From positions 62,001-126,000 of the forward strand of contig NZ_LATM01000014.1 in NCBI RefSeq assembly GCF_000972495.1: DNA of 64,000 nucleotides, written 5' to 3'. The translations under genes and the position numbers were made by a program. The notes beneath the pieces were generated by a model. That model saw nothing but the letters and a program-made list of their open reading frames with translations, did no database searches and was not told the origin of the DNA. Positions 44,948-54,165 of this stretch are shown here, piece by piece. The stretch is from Hymenobacter terrenus (GTDB lineage: Bacteria > Bacteroidota > Bacteroidia > Cytophagales > Hymenobacteraceae). Each line of letters starts with the position of its first letter. The stretch's first letter is position 1.

Positions 44948-45670
44948 CTACAGGCTCAGCCCATACAAAGCGGCAATTGTCAGGGCGCCAATGAGGGTAT
45001 TGAAAAAATTGACGGCATCATTGGCAAGGTAATGGCGCCGCTCAAGTGTGGCTCCCAGAATTGAATCGCTCAGATTGCCAACGGTGCCGGCCAGCAGGAG
45101 CCACCAGAAGGCCGGCACCCAGCCAAAGCTCAAGCAGTACGCACTCGCCAGCACGGTGCTGCCCGCCAGGCCCAACAGCGTGCCTTCTAAACTAATTACC
45201 CCATCGAGGCCTCGCGTATCGGGCTTGAGGGTGATGATGTTATAATAGCGGCGGCCGTACACGTTGCCCAGCTCGGAGGATAATGTATCTGCGGTGGCGG
45301 CGGCAAAACTACCCGCTAGCATTAGCTGGCAGATGGGCGCCACCTGCGGGTATTGCCAGCCGAGCAGCCCCAGCAGACCAGCTACCCCCGCATTGGCCAG
45401 GACCTGCCCTGCCGTACGACGGCCTTTATTGGCTTCGGCCAGGCCAAGCCGGCGCTTATCGGCCACTCGCCAGCCGGACGCTGCCGTGCCCAGCCCAAAG
45501 AACAAGGCAAGCAGGGCAAGCCCCGTAAACCCAGCCCCCAGGTAGATGAGCAGGCCCAACCCGCCACCCGTCCAGACAGCATTAGGAGTCAGCTTATTGG
45601 CCCGCCAGCTGTAAAACATGCCCAAGCCCAGCAGCAGCAGGACCAAGCCCAGTTGAGGCAACATCGCCAT
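44948..45670 (-). CDS. DUF92 family integral membrane protein
   Basis: A 240-residue protein with about six membrane helices. It carries the DUF92 (TMEM19-like) signature: the basic loop KRRLGLAEANKGRRTAGQVL (about 72-91), ATADTLSSELGNVYGRRYYN (about 125-145) and DTRGLDGVISLEGTLLGLAG (about 151-170), followed by GNLSDSILGATLERR. Plant members act as phytyl-phosphate kinases and the family is related to CTP-dependent lipid kinases; in Bacteroidota the role is not established, so prenyl-phosphate phosphorylation is only a suggestion. It is flanked by a terminator and converges on nothing coding. Confidence 0.9.
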   Translation of the reverse strand: MAMLPQLGLVLLLLGLGMFYSWRANKLTPNAVWTGGGLGLLIYLGAGFTGLALLALFFGLGTAASGWRVADKRRLGLAEANKGRRTAGQVLANAGVAGLLGLLGWQYPQVAPICQLMLAGSFAAATADTLSSELGNVYGRRYYNIITLKPDTRGLDGVISLEGTLLGLAGSTVLASAYCLSFGWVPAFWWLLLAGTVGNLSDSILGATLERRHYLANDAVNFFNTLIGALTIAALYGLSL

Positions 45671-45789
45671 TGGTATTCGTGCAGAAGTAAATGCCCAAAG
45701 AACGGGCCTGCGGAGGACAATGGGGCATCTTGCGGGCCACCACTAATTTCGGTAAATGCCAGTGGGAACTGATACCAGAACTTCAGAAA

Positions 45790-47859
45790 TTATTGCTTAC
45801 TGATTTTGAACTGGGAAATGACGCCCACGCCCGAGAGCCGAACCAGATACAACCCTCTTTTCAGGGTTGTAAGGTCAAGCGTGTTTTGCTCGCCCACGTT
45901 GTCGTAAGCCTGCGAGCGCACCTGGCGGCCGGTGAGGTCGAGGATGCTCACGCGGTGTGCTTTCACGCCGGCGGGCAATTGGTAAGTCAGGGTATTTGCT
46001 ACGGGATTAGGGTAGAAGCGGGGCGCAATCGTATGGGTTGCAGCGCCGGTTGCAGCCGCTACGCCGCGGGCCGCTCCCTGGTCACTGAACCACCATTTCT
46101 GGTTGTCGCCACTGACCCAATCCCACTGCTGAATGCCGGCCCCATCAGCAGTGGACACATTCTGCACATCCAGCACCTTGTTGCTTTACTTGTTCGTGAT
46201 GCGGTAGGTGCCGTCGCCCACGGCTTGAATTAGCCAGCACTGGCTGTCGCCCGCGAACCAGTCCCATTGATGCACTAATGCTCCGTTGGCCGTCGATGGG
46301 CCGGGAATGTCCAGCGATTTGTTGCTGCTCACGTTCACAATGCGAACGTAACCACCGCCCATGTCTTCGAGCCGCCATTTCTGGTTGGCACTACCGCCCC
46401 AGGTCCACTGCTGCAGGCGGCCACCGTTGGCCTGCGAGTTAGCAGCAATGTCCAGCGCTTTCCCACCGTTTTTGGAGCTGATTTCATAAATGCGCCTCAA
46501 AGCCGGGCCACTGTTATTAATTACCGTGATGCCATCATAATTGCTGCCGCCGGGGTAATTCACAATACCGTTCTGATTGGGCGAAATGGCTCCCACGGTG
46601 CTATTGGGCACGCAGTTGGCAAATCGAATGTTGGTCAGCACTTGGTTCAAGTCGGTGTTGCCATCCACGATGTACGGCGGATTGATATGCATAAAGGCCG
46701 GGTTGCTGATGTTCTCAAAGCGCTTGTAGGTCCAGTGGCACCAGCCAATGCCCACGGAATTGAGGTTGCGGGCCGCTTCGCCCATCCAAGCGTCGGTGTT
46801 TTCGCCGGTTTCGCCCACCCAGATGGGCACGTCGTTATCAAAGCGAAAGCGTGTGAGATTGCTGATGGTACGCAGGTTATTGGCATTGCCGCCATCCACA
46901 CTGTTCACATTGTTGTCGAGCAAATAGCCAGTACCGCTGTAGCGATGCGAGTTATACACCAGGTTGGCGGTGTTGGTGAAGGTGCGCTTCTCCATGTAAT
47001 TGTAGTCGTTGCCCCAGCCATTGCCTTCCAACAGCAATAAATGGTTGTCGCCCTGAGCCCGCACCGTATTGATGAGGCGCTGCAATACATCGTGAATCTG
47101 CTGGTTGCTGGGCACGTTGTTGGGCTCATTCAGCAGGTCGTACATGGCTATGCGGGCGTCGTTCTTGTAGCGCTGGGCAATGGCGGCCCACAGCCGGTTG
47201 GTGATGTCCTGATAGATGGGCCGGTTGAAGAAATCCAGGGGCGTGAGCGAGTCCGAAATATTGGCATCGGTGCCCTGCGAGCCGGGCGCGGCATGCAGGT
47301 CGAGCACGACGTACATGCTGTTGGGCTGAGCCCACGCCAAGGCATTGTCAATCATGCGCCACGCTTCCATGTTGGCCGGGTCTACAAACAGCTGGTTCTT
47401 ATTGTACCAGGTGGTGAGTGAGTCAACGTAGGCCGCGTAGGTGTTGGTACCATAAAGTACGCCGTCGCGCACGGCGCGCTGCGCCGGCGTCAGAAACAGG
47501 TCGTAGTGCAGAGGCAGGCGCACGCAGTTGAAGCCCTTCGACGCGATGTAATCGATGTCGAGCCTGGTAATGAAATTGTTGCGGTAGTTCCGGTAGAACG
47601 TCTCGATGGCGGCAGGACTCATGCCCGCATTATAGAGGGTTCGCTTCACCGCGCCTTGGGTCTGCTTGCCGTTGACGCCGGGCCACCCCACCTTCTTAAT
47701 GTAGCCTTCCTGCACGGCCCATCCGCCGAGGTTCATGCCATTTAAAACAACCTCTTGGTTGCTGGCATTGACAATTTTAGGGCCCGCAGCGCGCAAAAAG
47801 CTTTGCGCGAAAGCGGCATTGCTGGTGTCCGCAAGGGTCACGAGCAACGCAAGCAGCAC
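45790..47859 (-). pseudogene. GH5-family glycanase with ricin-type lectin domain and T9SS tail, interrupted by an in-frame TAA
   Basis: One frame of 690 codons. Residues about 20-390 are a glycoside hydrolase family 5 domain with both catalytic glutamates visible (LLNEPN, acid/base; WVGETGEN, nucleophile) and FNCVRLPLHYDLF. A ricin B-type lectin domain follows (about 425-600, three QWxW-type repeats: QWTWGGSANQKWRLED, QWDWFAGDSQCWLIQ, QWDWVSGDNQKWWF). It is broken by TAA at 46186-46188 before its third repeat. A T9SS type A tail (PNPVANTLTYQLPAGVK to FKISKQ) ends at 45790. The stop would release a truncated enzyme without the secretion tail. The listed start is GTG; a better signal-peptide start (KKIVLPPFIAPWRCVLLALL) is preceded by ATA at 47902-47904 where ATG would be expected. 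Either decayed or read through. Confidence 0.8.
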
Positions 47860-48033
47860 ACAACGCCAGGGAGCGATAAACGGAGGTAAAACTATTTTTT
47901 TTATGGTAGACTGAATTAGGCTGAGTATTTCTACTTCATTTTCACTGCCTCACAAGGTCATGTCCGTCTGGAAAAAGGGGAACCCTACCTATTTATTGGT
48001 AGGGCTCACCTTTTTCTCATACCTGCATGCTCC

Positions 48034-50913
48034 TTAATTAGTGGTAATTCGCTTGACGAAATGTTCCTGGCCGGCGCGCACCTGGAGCAGGTATATGCCC
48101 TTCGGCAGGGTGGGCAAGCACAGCTCCGCGTGGTTCACCTTCTTGTAATGTTGGGCCGCTACTTTGGCACCCGTCAGGGTGGTGAGCACCAGGTCAACCT
48201 CCTCGTACTGCCGCCCCAGGTCAATGTTCAGATCCTGGCCGTCTACAACTGGGTTGGGATACACACGGGGCTCGGCCAGGGCACTGCTTACACTCTTGTT
48301 GCTCGTGCTCGTCAACTGGGTCGGTCGGCCGCTGGCAGGGGCGTTTGCCCCTGCAAAAATCACCTTGCCAAATCGGGCCGGAACGTGGTTCGACACTCCG
48401 TCGGTGTAGGTCCAGGTGTATAATTTCTCGCTGGCAGGAGAATTATAGTTGTGGTCTGCTCGTGCGATGTTCAACCGCCAAATATCTCCAGCATTCGGTT
48501 TGCCAAAAGTGGCCGGAGTAGCGGGGATGCCGGCGAAGGGCAAGGCTACTTCAACAGTCCATCGCACCCCACCGGTAGCCGAGTTAATGGGTCCGGTTAC
48601 CAACGCTTTTACCGATAACCCGGCAATGTCCCAGCCGCTGTTGTTGATACCGCCCACTGAATACGGCTTGTTCATCACGAGGTCGTAGATGTTGCCGTTT
48701 GGTGCGAAACCGATTTCAGAATAATTCACACCATCGCCGTCTCTATCAATCAGTATCTCTAATACATCCTGCGTCCAAAGGGCCGCTTCGCGGGCCGTCA
48801 GGGTAGACCAAATACTCTTGTCCTCAATGGTGAAAGCGAGATACAAGTGGGTGTCGCTCCACAGTATTTTAGCGCTCGCGCTTTGGGTCGCCGTCGTACC
48901 ATCCATATTTTGCAAGGTCTCGGTCGCAGGCGTATTTACCCAGGCAGCCTCATCCAGAACGCCGTCCACCGTGATAGGACCGGCCGTTTTGTTGATGGTG
49001 TACTCTTTAATTTGATTGATGCCGGGTGTGGTAGCGCTAGTACTTACGGCCGCAGAAGTAGCAACAACGCCTAGGTTATCGGTCACTTTTGCCGTAATGC
49101 TATAGGTTCCGGCCGGCACATTGGCCCAGGTGTAGCTGTAGGGCGCCGAGGTATCCGTGTTCAACAGTGTACTCCCCTGGTAAAATTCTACTTTGCTCAC
49201 CGTGCCATCGGTATCGGCGGCATTGGCGGTGAGGGTGAAGCTGGCGGGAGCCACGGCCGTCGTGCCAGCGGTAGGCGAGCTTAAGCTCACGGTAGGCGGA
49301 GTATTCGCCGGGCCTGTCGGGCTGGCAGTAAACGAGAGCCAGTTCAAGTTCCACCCCCCAACTGGCGCATATACGCGCAGAGCTTGGGCTCCCGCCGGCA
49401 GGCTCACCGTGGCCGATGCCGTGGTCCAGGACTGCCAGCCACCCGTGGCCCCAATATTAAGTGTTGCCAGGCTCGTGCCAGCACTTGTGCGTAATTGCAA
49501 CTGGCCTCCCCCCGGTTCACTCGCCACCCGGAAGCTGACGCTATAGCTGCCCGCCGAAGGCAGGTTGACGGTATAGTCCATCCAGGAGCCGGCGTTGATC
49601 CAGCCCACGTTCTGGCCGCCGCCTACGTCGGTGGTGTTTTCCACCTGCACGGCATTCATGCTGGCATAGGCTTCGGCCTGCACTAGCGTGCTCCCTGCGC
49701 CCAAGGGAGTGACGCTTACGGCGGTGGTAGTAGCAATGCTGGCGCCACAGGCATTGCTGGCTTTCACGGAAATGGTGCCGCCAGCATTGCCGGCAGTAGC
49801 CGTGATGCTAGTGCTGGTAGACGTGCCAGCCCAGCCCGTCGGCAACGTCCAGGTGTAGGCTGTGGCGCCCGGCACGACTGCCACCGAATATGTCTGCGTG
49901 CTACCTGCTGCCACGGTAGCAGCACCCGAAATTGGGCCGGGCTGGGTGGCGGCTGTGCAAGGAGTCGTAACCACCGTTTGCCCCGCTAGGTTACGCCGTT
50001 GCAATCCCTGAGCTTTGTAGCCATTTACCATCGTGTTTATCTGCGACAGGCTTTTTTCCTGGTCTTTGACAAACAGGGTCCAGTCGACCTGCATGGTCGT
50101 CTTACGGTTGGCCGAGCTGTTGCCTATTTGGGTAACCCCGCCCTCCGAAATAATCCAGTTGGCAAACGCAATATGCATGGGCGAGCGCGGGTAGACCGGC
50201 AAGCCCGCCTGGTTCTCGTTATCAGTAACCGAGTGCGCTCCCAGATAGGTATTGTCAATCCAGTATTTGACATTCACGCCATCGGTGCAAGAGGCGATAA
50301 ATGTATGCCAGCCCTCCCACGACCTCTTCGAGTGGAAATAGGTTTTATAGGCCTTCCAGGGCACTGCCTGGTACTTATGGTAAGAAGTGGTGTATAAAAC
50401 CGGATTGTTGGGCGACAATCCCCACTTGTCAGCGGCCAGGTATTCGACGATATCCAGCTCGCTGTACTTGCTACCGTCGCCGGCCAGGCTGGAGCTTACG
50501 ATGGTAAAAAAAGTCTGCACATTACCATCGGAGTAGGTATTGGGCAGGTCCGTCAGATAAACGCGGGCGGCGTACGTGCCCGTGAAGTACTCAAAACTGT
50601 TTTCGATTCTGGCATTGGTAACGGCCTTTGTCGAGCCATTCACGGTAGTGCTAACCGTCATCAGCTTATTGCTGGCATTGGCCGGGTCGTTGATAAAGGC
50701 GATGTTGTCGCGGCTGTACTGGGCGCCTTCCGGAGGGCCGCTTCGCCCATTAACAATGGACCACTTGTTAAACGCGGACAGTTGGCTGTCATTCACGCCT
50801 GAGTAAGTAAAGTCATCAAACATGACCGTTTGGGCATAAACATTGCCGCAAAGAGCCACGCGGAGCAAAAGCAAGCCGATGAGCTTACTGAGGAAGGTTG
50901 GTTTTGTTTTCAT
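48034..50913 (-). CDS. secreted GH16-type glucanase with CBM6, Ig-like, CBM9-like and T9SS domains
   Basis: A 959-residue multidomain exported enzyme. In order: signal peptide (about 1-27, ending NVYAQ); GH16 beta-jelly-roll (about 30-300) with the catalytic motif SELDIVEY fitting ExDxxE of laminarinase/agarase-type GH16; a PKD/Ig-like linker (about 325-410); a CBM6 lectin (about 412-535, VQAEAYASMNAVQVENTTDV, WMDYTVNLPSAGSYSVSFRV); an Ig-like domain (about 545-640); a CBM9-like domain (about 650-860, VDGVLDEAAWVNTPATETLQ); and a T9SS type A sorting domain (about 880-959). Surface-attached or released; acts on a beta-glucan or galactan. It lies next to the broken GH5 gene on the same strand, 174 bases apart, which suggests a shared polysaccharide target. 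Confidence 0.9.
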   Translation of the reverse strand: MKTKPTFLSKLIGLLLLRVALCGNVYAQTVMFDDFTYSGVNDSQLSAFNKWSIVNGRSGPPEGAQYSRDNIAFINDPANASNKLMTVSTTVNGSTKAVTNARIENSFEYFTGTYAARVYLTDLPNTYSDGNVQTFFTIVSSSLAGDGSKYSELDIVEYLAADKWGLSPNNPVLYTTSYHKYQAVPWKAYKTYFHSKRSWEGWHTFIASCTDGVNVKYWIDNTYLGAHSVTDNENQAGLPVYPRSPMHIAFANWIISEGGVTQIGNSSANRKTTMQVDWTLFVKDQEKSLSQINTMVNGYKAQGLQRRNLAGQTVVTTPCTAATQPGPISGAATVAAGSTQTYSVAVVPGATAYTWTLPTGWAGTSTSTSITATAGNAGGTISVKASNACGASIATTTAVSVTPLGAGSTLVQAEAYASMNAVQVENTTDVGGGQNVGWINAGSWMDYTVNLPSAGSYSVSFRVASEPGGGQLQLRTSAGTSLATLNIGATGGWQSWTTASATVSLPAGAQALRVYAPVGGWNLNWLSFTASPTGPANTPPTVSLSSPTAGTTAVAPASFTLTANAADTDGTVSKVEFYQGSTLLNTDTSAPYSYTWANVPAGTYSITAKVTDNLGVVATSAAVSTSATTPGINQIKEYTINKTAGPITVDGVLDEAAWVNTPATETLQNMDGTTATQSASAKILWSDTHLYLAFTIEDKSIWSTLTAREAALWTQDVLEILIDRDGDGVNYSEIGFAPNGNIYDLVMNKPYSVGGINNSGWDIAGLSVKALVTGPINSATGGVRWTVEVALPFAGIPATPATFGKPNAGDIWRLNIARADHNYNSPASEKLYTWTYTDGVSNHVPARFGKVIFAGANAPASGRPTQLTSTSNKSVSSALAEPRVYPNPVVDGQDLNIDLGRQYEEVDLVLTTLTGAKVAAQHYKKVNHAELCLPTLPKGIYLLQVRAGQEHFVKRITTN

Positions 50914-50966
50914 AGGTTGGGGTAAGTGAGTGTGAGTAGGTAAATGGGTAAAGCGGAATTAAGTAT

Positions 50967-51158
50967 TCAGTCCAGATAGCGCCAGCTTACTACATGACCA
51001 AGCACGGGCAGCTGGTTTTGCAGTCGTAGTACAGCTTCAGCACTAGATGCCGGTTTTGGGCCCAGCCGCAGATATTGAGTTGGCCCGCGCACATCCGTGC
51101 TATTTTCTATCTGCGTGTGATTCGCATTACAAGCATCGGCTCGCAGCAGCGAGGTCAA
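50967..51158 (-). pseudogene. possible CBM6 fragment
   Basis: Minus-strand 63-codon frame with NANHTQIENSTDVRG near its start, close to the VENTTDVGG stretch of the CBM6 module in the adjacent GH16 gene, followed by VLRLQNQLPVLGHVVSWRYL. The rest of the module is not recognisable and there is no signal peptide. It may be the trace of a duplicated or deleted CBM6 protein. Weak evidence. Confidence 0.3.
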
Positions 51159-51803
51159 ACATGCTAGACTAACGTATTAAATTACAACTTTTGTTTTTGA
51201 TTGGGAATGGGAATTTAGGCAAGATAGAGCAGATTAATTCTCTCTCTCACTTAATTTAATACTAGCCCGTCGCCTCTATCAATAATTTTATTCCCTGAAC
51301 TGAAACACTTTAAATACTTTCCTATCATCCAGGATAATAATAACTTCGCAACCACTTATTCGTAAATCAGTACTTGTCTCTGCTACACATTAGCATCAAT
51401 ATCTTGTATAAATTCAATTTTCTTCACTAACAAATCAACTGCTTTTAGCCTTGTCCGCAGTTGGTACTAATGATTTAATCAAGCCGCCCAAAAAGGAGTA
51501 GATTTGAGTCGCTGGACTCTGGGTCGAGGTGACGCTGATTATATAAAGCTTGTTAATGGCCGGGGCGGCCTGTATAGCAAAATCAGTTTTGGCTTTTCAG
51601 CTTAGGTATCCCGGTGGTCGACGGGCTGATGTGGCGACCTACCGGGCAGCTATTGAACAGTATCCTGGACGGTTTGAAACTTATACTGAACGAGACTACC
51701 GAGTTGGCGGGCGTAACGCACTGGCGGCCCTTTATCAGTAACCCAGCCGTTCTCACTACTAAAATTTAGTCGCTCGGCTTCGGGCAAGAGTGATTAAAGC
51801 AAC
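51159..51803. other. AT-rich intergenic region marking the edge of the accessory segment
   Basis: About 650 bases, strongly AT-rich to about 51480 and then of mixed composition. A 63-codon plus-strand frame at 51550-51741 matches no recognised family. No other gene seen. The GH16 promoter should lie at the left end. Confidence 0.45.
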
Positions 51804-51837
51804 ACAGCCCCTGCTTCTTGACAGAGGCCGGGGCTGT
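51804..51837. terminator. terminator hairpin downstream of the DUF2806 gene
   Basis: ACAGCCCC (51804-51811) pairs with GGGGCTGT (51830-51837), 18-base loop. It lies 12 bases beyond the DUF2806 stop. The T run is weak. Confidence 0.5.
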
Positions 51838-51848
51838 TCTTCTTATTT

Positions 51849-53012
51849 CTAGCTATGCGATAGCACCTCTTGACGGGCCCCATCGGGCGTTTCTTTGGGA
51901 ATCTCAATTAATGGCTCTGCATATACGAAGCTCCCATCCTCAGTCTCTCTGATTAATTCCGCATAGAAGGTTTGCATGCCCTCAGTTCGCATGGGTTTCG
52001 TAAAATCAACCAGGAAAGAAATTGGAAGCTTTGCATTACTAGCCACTAAACCATACAACTCGTTCCCTGCTTTGGTGTACGGGTAGACATTATAATGAGT
52101 AGAGACGGGTGCGTCACTTTGAACCACTAGGACTTGATTTCCAATCTGGAATTCGTCGCTTTGTTTGTCAACTGCTCCTGTTGACTCATCAACCTGCCCT
52201 GTATGGATACCAATATTACCGTCATTGGAAGAAACGAGCCCACAGTCTATCAATGCCATTAGGTTTTGATAATCGAAGCCATAACGTGCTGACACCATTT
52301 CATGGTAACCATAGCGCGAGATACCGACTCGACAAGCACCTCCGAAACGAACAGTAAAATTGGCGGCTATTCTGAACAGCTCGGCTTCGCGTTGGGTTAA
52401 ATTCTGAAGAACCTCTAACGTGCGCAGGGAGTAGGAGCCGGGCTGTTTGATTTCACCCGCCAAGATATTCCCCCACAGGGCCTGCATTTCCTCGCTGGAA
52501 ACGTCCTGTGAAATGCTGCGCAAGCGCGTGGTCCAATCCTGGTCTACAGGTTCCTGAGCAACCGTTGTTTCTTGCGATAATGCTTCGGCCGCGAACCCGG
52601 TCACGGCGTCCCAGTTCAACTGTTGAACCATATTTTCGTAGGCGGCACGGCGTGCGCTGCGCTCATGCAGGTCCTGCAATTCCGATGGGATACCAGCTAG
52701 TTGCGCCGACACTTCGCCCTGCGCGTTTATGTCCAAGCCTTTTAGTTCTCGCTGCGGGCTGCGGGCAAGAGCCCCCAGCATTTTGGCGCGCTCGCTCATC
52801 GTCTGAGTTTTTGCCCCTTCTACCAAGCGGATGCGCTCTGCTTCGTTACGGGCATCTTTGCTCACAAGCCAATACGCACTCACAATACGGCGTACTCCAT
52901 CCGCAAGTCGGCCGCCGCCCGCACCTACTGTTTCAATCAGTTTGGTGAGCGGCGCGCTCAGACCCGCCAAGTCCTTGACGTTAAGTATGGCAGGTTTTGA
53001 TTCCTCAGACAT
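51849..53012 (-). CDS. DUF2806 domain-containing protein
   Basis: A 387-residue soluble protein. The central region (about 165-215: DWTTRLRSISQDVSSEEMQA, LWGNILAGEIKQPGSYSLRT, LEVLQNLTQREAELF) is the DUF2806 signature, which is found in scattered bacteria, often on islands. The first about 140 residues are alpha-helical and charged, with a short Gly-rich loop (ETVGAGGGRLADGVRR). The C-terminal 150 residues are beta-rich with no known fold. Function unknown; a role in defence or stress is sometimes suggested for such genes but nothing here proves it. It is divergent from the small gene pair at 53258. Confidence 0.85.
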   Translation of the reverse strand: MSEESKPAILNVKDLAGLSAPLTKLIETVGAGGGRLADGVRRIVSAYWLVSKDARNEAERIRLVEGAKTQTMSERAKMLGALARSPQRELKGLDINAQGEVSAQLAGIPSELQDLHERSARRAAYENMVQQLNWDAVTGFAAEALSQETTVAQEPVDQDWTTRLRSISQDVSSEEMQALWGNILAGEIKQPGSYSLRTLEVLQNLTQREAELFRIAANFTVRFGGACRVGISRYGYHEMVSARYGFDYQNLMALIDCGLVSSNDGNIGIHTGQVDESTGAVDKQSDEFQIGNQVLVVQSDAPVSTHYNVYPYTKAGNELYGLVASNAKLPISFLVDFTKPMRTEGMQTFYAELIRETEDGSFVYAEPLIEIPKETPDGARQEVLSHS

Positions 53013-53257
53013 GGATTAAATGGAGAATTGGGATACCAAACTACGAAAAAGCTCTGACTGGTGGGCCGGGGCTATAGCACACTTTAACTATAATTCCGTT
53101 GCCGGCCCTGGCCCACCAGTAGACCTTTGCTGCTCACCAAGTCCTCGTTGGCTTAGTGGTCATATCCGCACGGCCGAAAACTCCGCCTGCTTTAGTCGAG
53201 ACCTTCTCGTGTTCTTGCTGTCGCTGGTAAGCAGTGCTTTCTGTGTAGTTTCGTAGT

Positions 53258-53596
53258 GTGAGCGAACTACAAGATTATGAAGCAAAAGACCGAATTCTAC
53301 GCTACCTGGTGACCAAATGGAAGGCTGATCCTGAGCATATTCCGATTGCATCCAGCACGGTGGCAGCCGAAGCGCTTTCTGGCATCCATGAGCAGGCGGC
53401 ATACTTCAGCAATACTGACCCGCTAGTTGAACTTCACCCACGCAGCGTGAATATTACTGACTACTGGGTGGCACTAAAAGCAACCGCTGTCACCGAGTCG
53501 TTCATGCAACAGGACGGTTTCACGCGGGCTTTTCAGCAACAAACACCAAAGGAAGCCGAGGAAACGTCAGATAAGGCATTAGAGAGAGCGATATGA
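53258..53596 (+). CDS. hypothetical protein, possible winged-helix
   Basis: A 112-residue soluble protein starting at GTG 53258. The N-terminal 80 residues (KDRILRYLVTKWKADPEHIP, VAAEALSGIHEQAAYFSNTD, ITDYWVALKATAVTESFMQQ) have a helix/helix/strand pattern like small winged-helix modules, ending in an acidic, Gln-rich tail. The family is not recognised. TAGTTTCG (53246-53253), one base off the -7 consensus, lies only four bases before the start. Its stop overlaps the next start (ATGA). Confidence 0.6.
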   Translation: MSELQDYEAKDRILRYLVTKWKADPEHIPIASSTVAAEALSGIHEQAAYFSNTDPLVELHPRSVNITDYWVALKATAVTESFMQQDGFTRAFQQQTPKEAEETSDKALERAI

Positions 53597-53718
53597 GTCG
53601 AGTCGACACTTTGCGCGTTAACACTATGAGCAAGACATTTATGAAAATTAACGTTGTGTTCTTATTCTTAAACACTGTTGTTGCTGCAATAACCCTTTGG
53701 GTTTCCTTCAAAAAGTGA
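53593..53718 (+). CDS. small single-pass membrane protein
   Basis: Forty-one residues from ATG 53593, overlapping the upstream gene by four bases (ATGA), an arrangement typical of translational coupling. A polar N-terminus with basic residues (MSRVDTLRVNTMSKTFMK) is followed by one hydrophobic helix (NVVFLFLNTVVAAITLWVSF) and a KK end. Together with the gene before it, it forms a two-gene unit ended by the terminator at 53744-53782. Function unknown; it could be an anchor or a small toxin-like peptide, which is speculation. Confidence 0.5.
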   Translation: MSRVDTLRVNTMSKTFMKINVVFLFLNTVVAAITLWVSFKK

Positions 53719-53743
53719 ACTCTTGCTCACCGGGCTGCTAACG

Positions 53744-53782
53744 AAACAGGGCCGCCACGTCGCATGACGGACGACCCTGTTT
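53744..53782. terminator. terminator of the small two-gene unit
   Basis: AAACAGGG (53744-53751) pairs with CCCTGTTT (53775-53782); an inner CGTC/GACG pairing extends the fold. It is 26 bases after the small membrane protein stop. Confidence 0.7.
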
Positions 53783-53798
53783 ATTAACGCTGTTAATA

Positions 53799-53933
53799 TT
53801 AGTCTCTAAGCATCCGTTCTCGATTGTGCTCACATTGAGGACACTTATCCATAACAGCCCAATTCATTTCTTCCCATTCTAGGAAATGTGTATCTCCGCG
53901 CGTATCCTGAAAAAGAGAAAAGGCCGTTTTCAC
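53799..53933 (-). CDS. doubtful 44-residue ORF with a CxxC pair
   Basis: Minus-strand frame from GTG 53933 to TAA 53799-53801, reading DTHFLEWEEMNWAVMDKCPQ then CEHNRERMLRD. The composition is protein-like and a single CPQC pair is present, but half a zinc knuckle is missing. The start falls inside a hairpin (53918-53950), which argues against expression as drawn. Could be a gene stump beside the integration site. Confidence 0.25.
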   Translation of the reverse strand: MKTAFSLFQDTRGDTHFLEWEEMNWAVMDKCPQCEHNRERMLRD

Positions 53934-53950
53934 TAGGAAAACGGCCTTTT
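53918..53950. terminator. perfect 14-bp hairpin beside the integration site
   Basis: AAAAGGCCGTTTTC (53918-53931) and its perfect complement (53937-53950), five-base loop, T-run on the right. Directly followed by the tRNA-end-like sequence at 53951. Confidence 0.75.
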
Positions 53951-53977
53951 AGGTAGCGGGGACTGGAATGCAACCTG
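53951..53977 (-). other. candidate attachment site: tRNA 3'-end-like sequence
   Basis: Minus strand reads CAGGTTGCATTCCAGTCCCC then GCTACCT, the layout of a tRNA T-arm and 3' acceptor strand (compare GGTTCGAATCC...). Two bases of the T-loop are swapped and no matching 5' acceptor (AGCGGGG) lies about 70 bases away, so this is not a complete tRNA. Its position 215 bases before a tyrosine integrase gene fits an att site created by integration into a tRNA 3' end. The other end would lie outside the window. Confidence 0.4.
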
Positions 53978-54130
53978 TATTTCTAGGCCGACCCTATACT
54001 ACCACAAAAATGCCTCTATACGGCCTGAAAAACGCTTTTTGCTCTGTCAGTAATCAATACAAGTAAGAGCAAATACGGTACGAATCGGCTTTTTTGTCCT
54101 ACGTTCCGTCCTACGATAGGACAGATTCGC

Positions 54131-54138
54131 TACCTTTG
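54131..54138 (+). promoter_or_regulatory. candidate -7 promoter element of the integrase gene
   Basis: TACCTTTG, exact match to TAnnTTTG. It favours translation from GTG 54166 over an upstream TTG at 54094. Just upstream, 54098-54118 repeats TCCTACG and its complement, a possible operator. Confidence 0.5.
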
Positions 54139-54165
54139 AAATGGCAACTACTAACCCGTTTCATT

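Noticed and set aside
53951..54030. complete tRNA gene on the minus strand
   Set aside because: Only the T-arm/acceptor-like 3' end is present; no complementary 5' acceptor strand or cloverleaf could be drawn.
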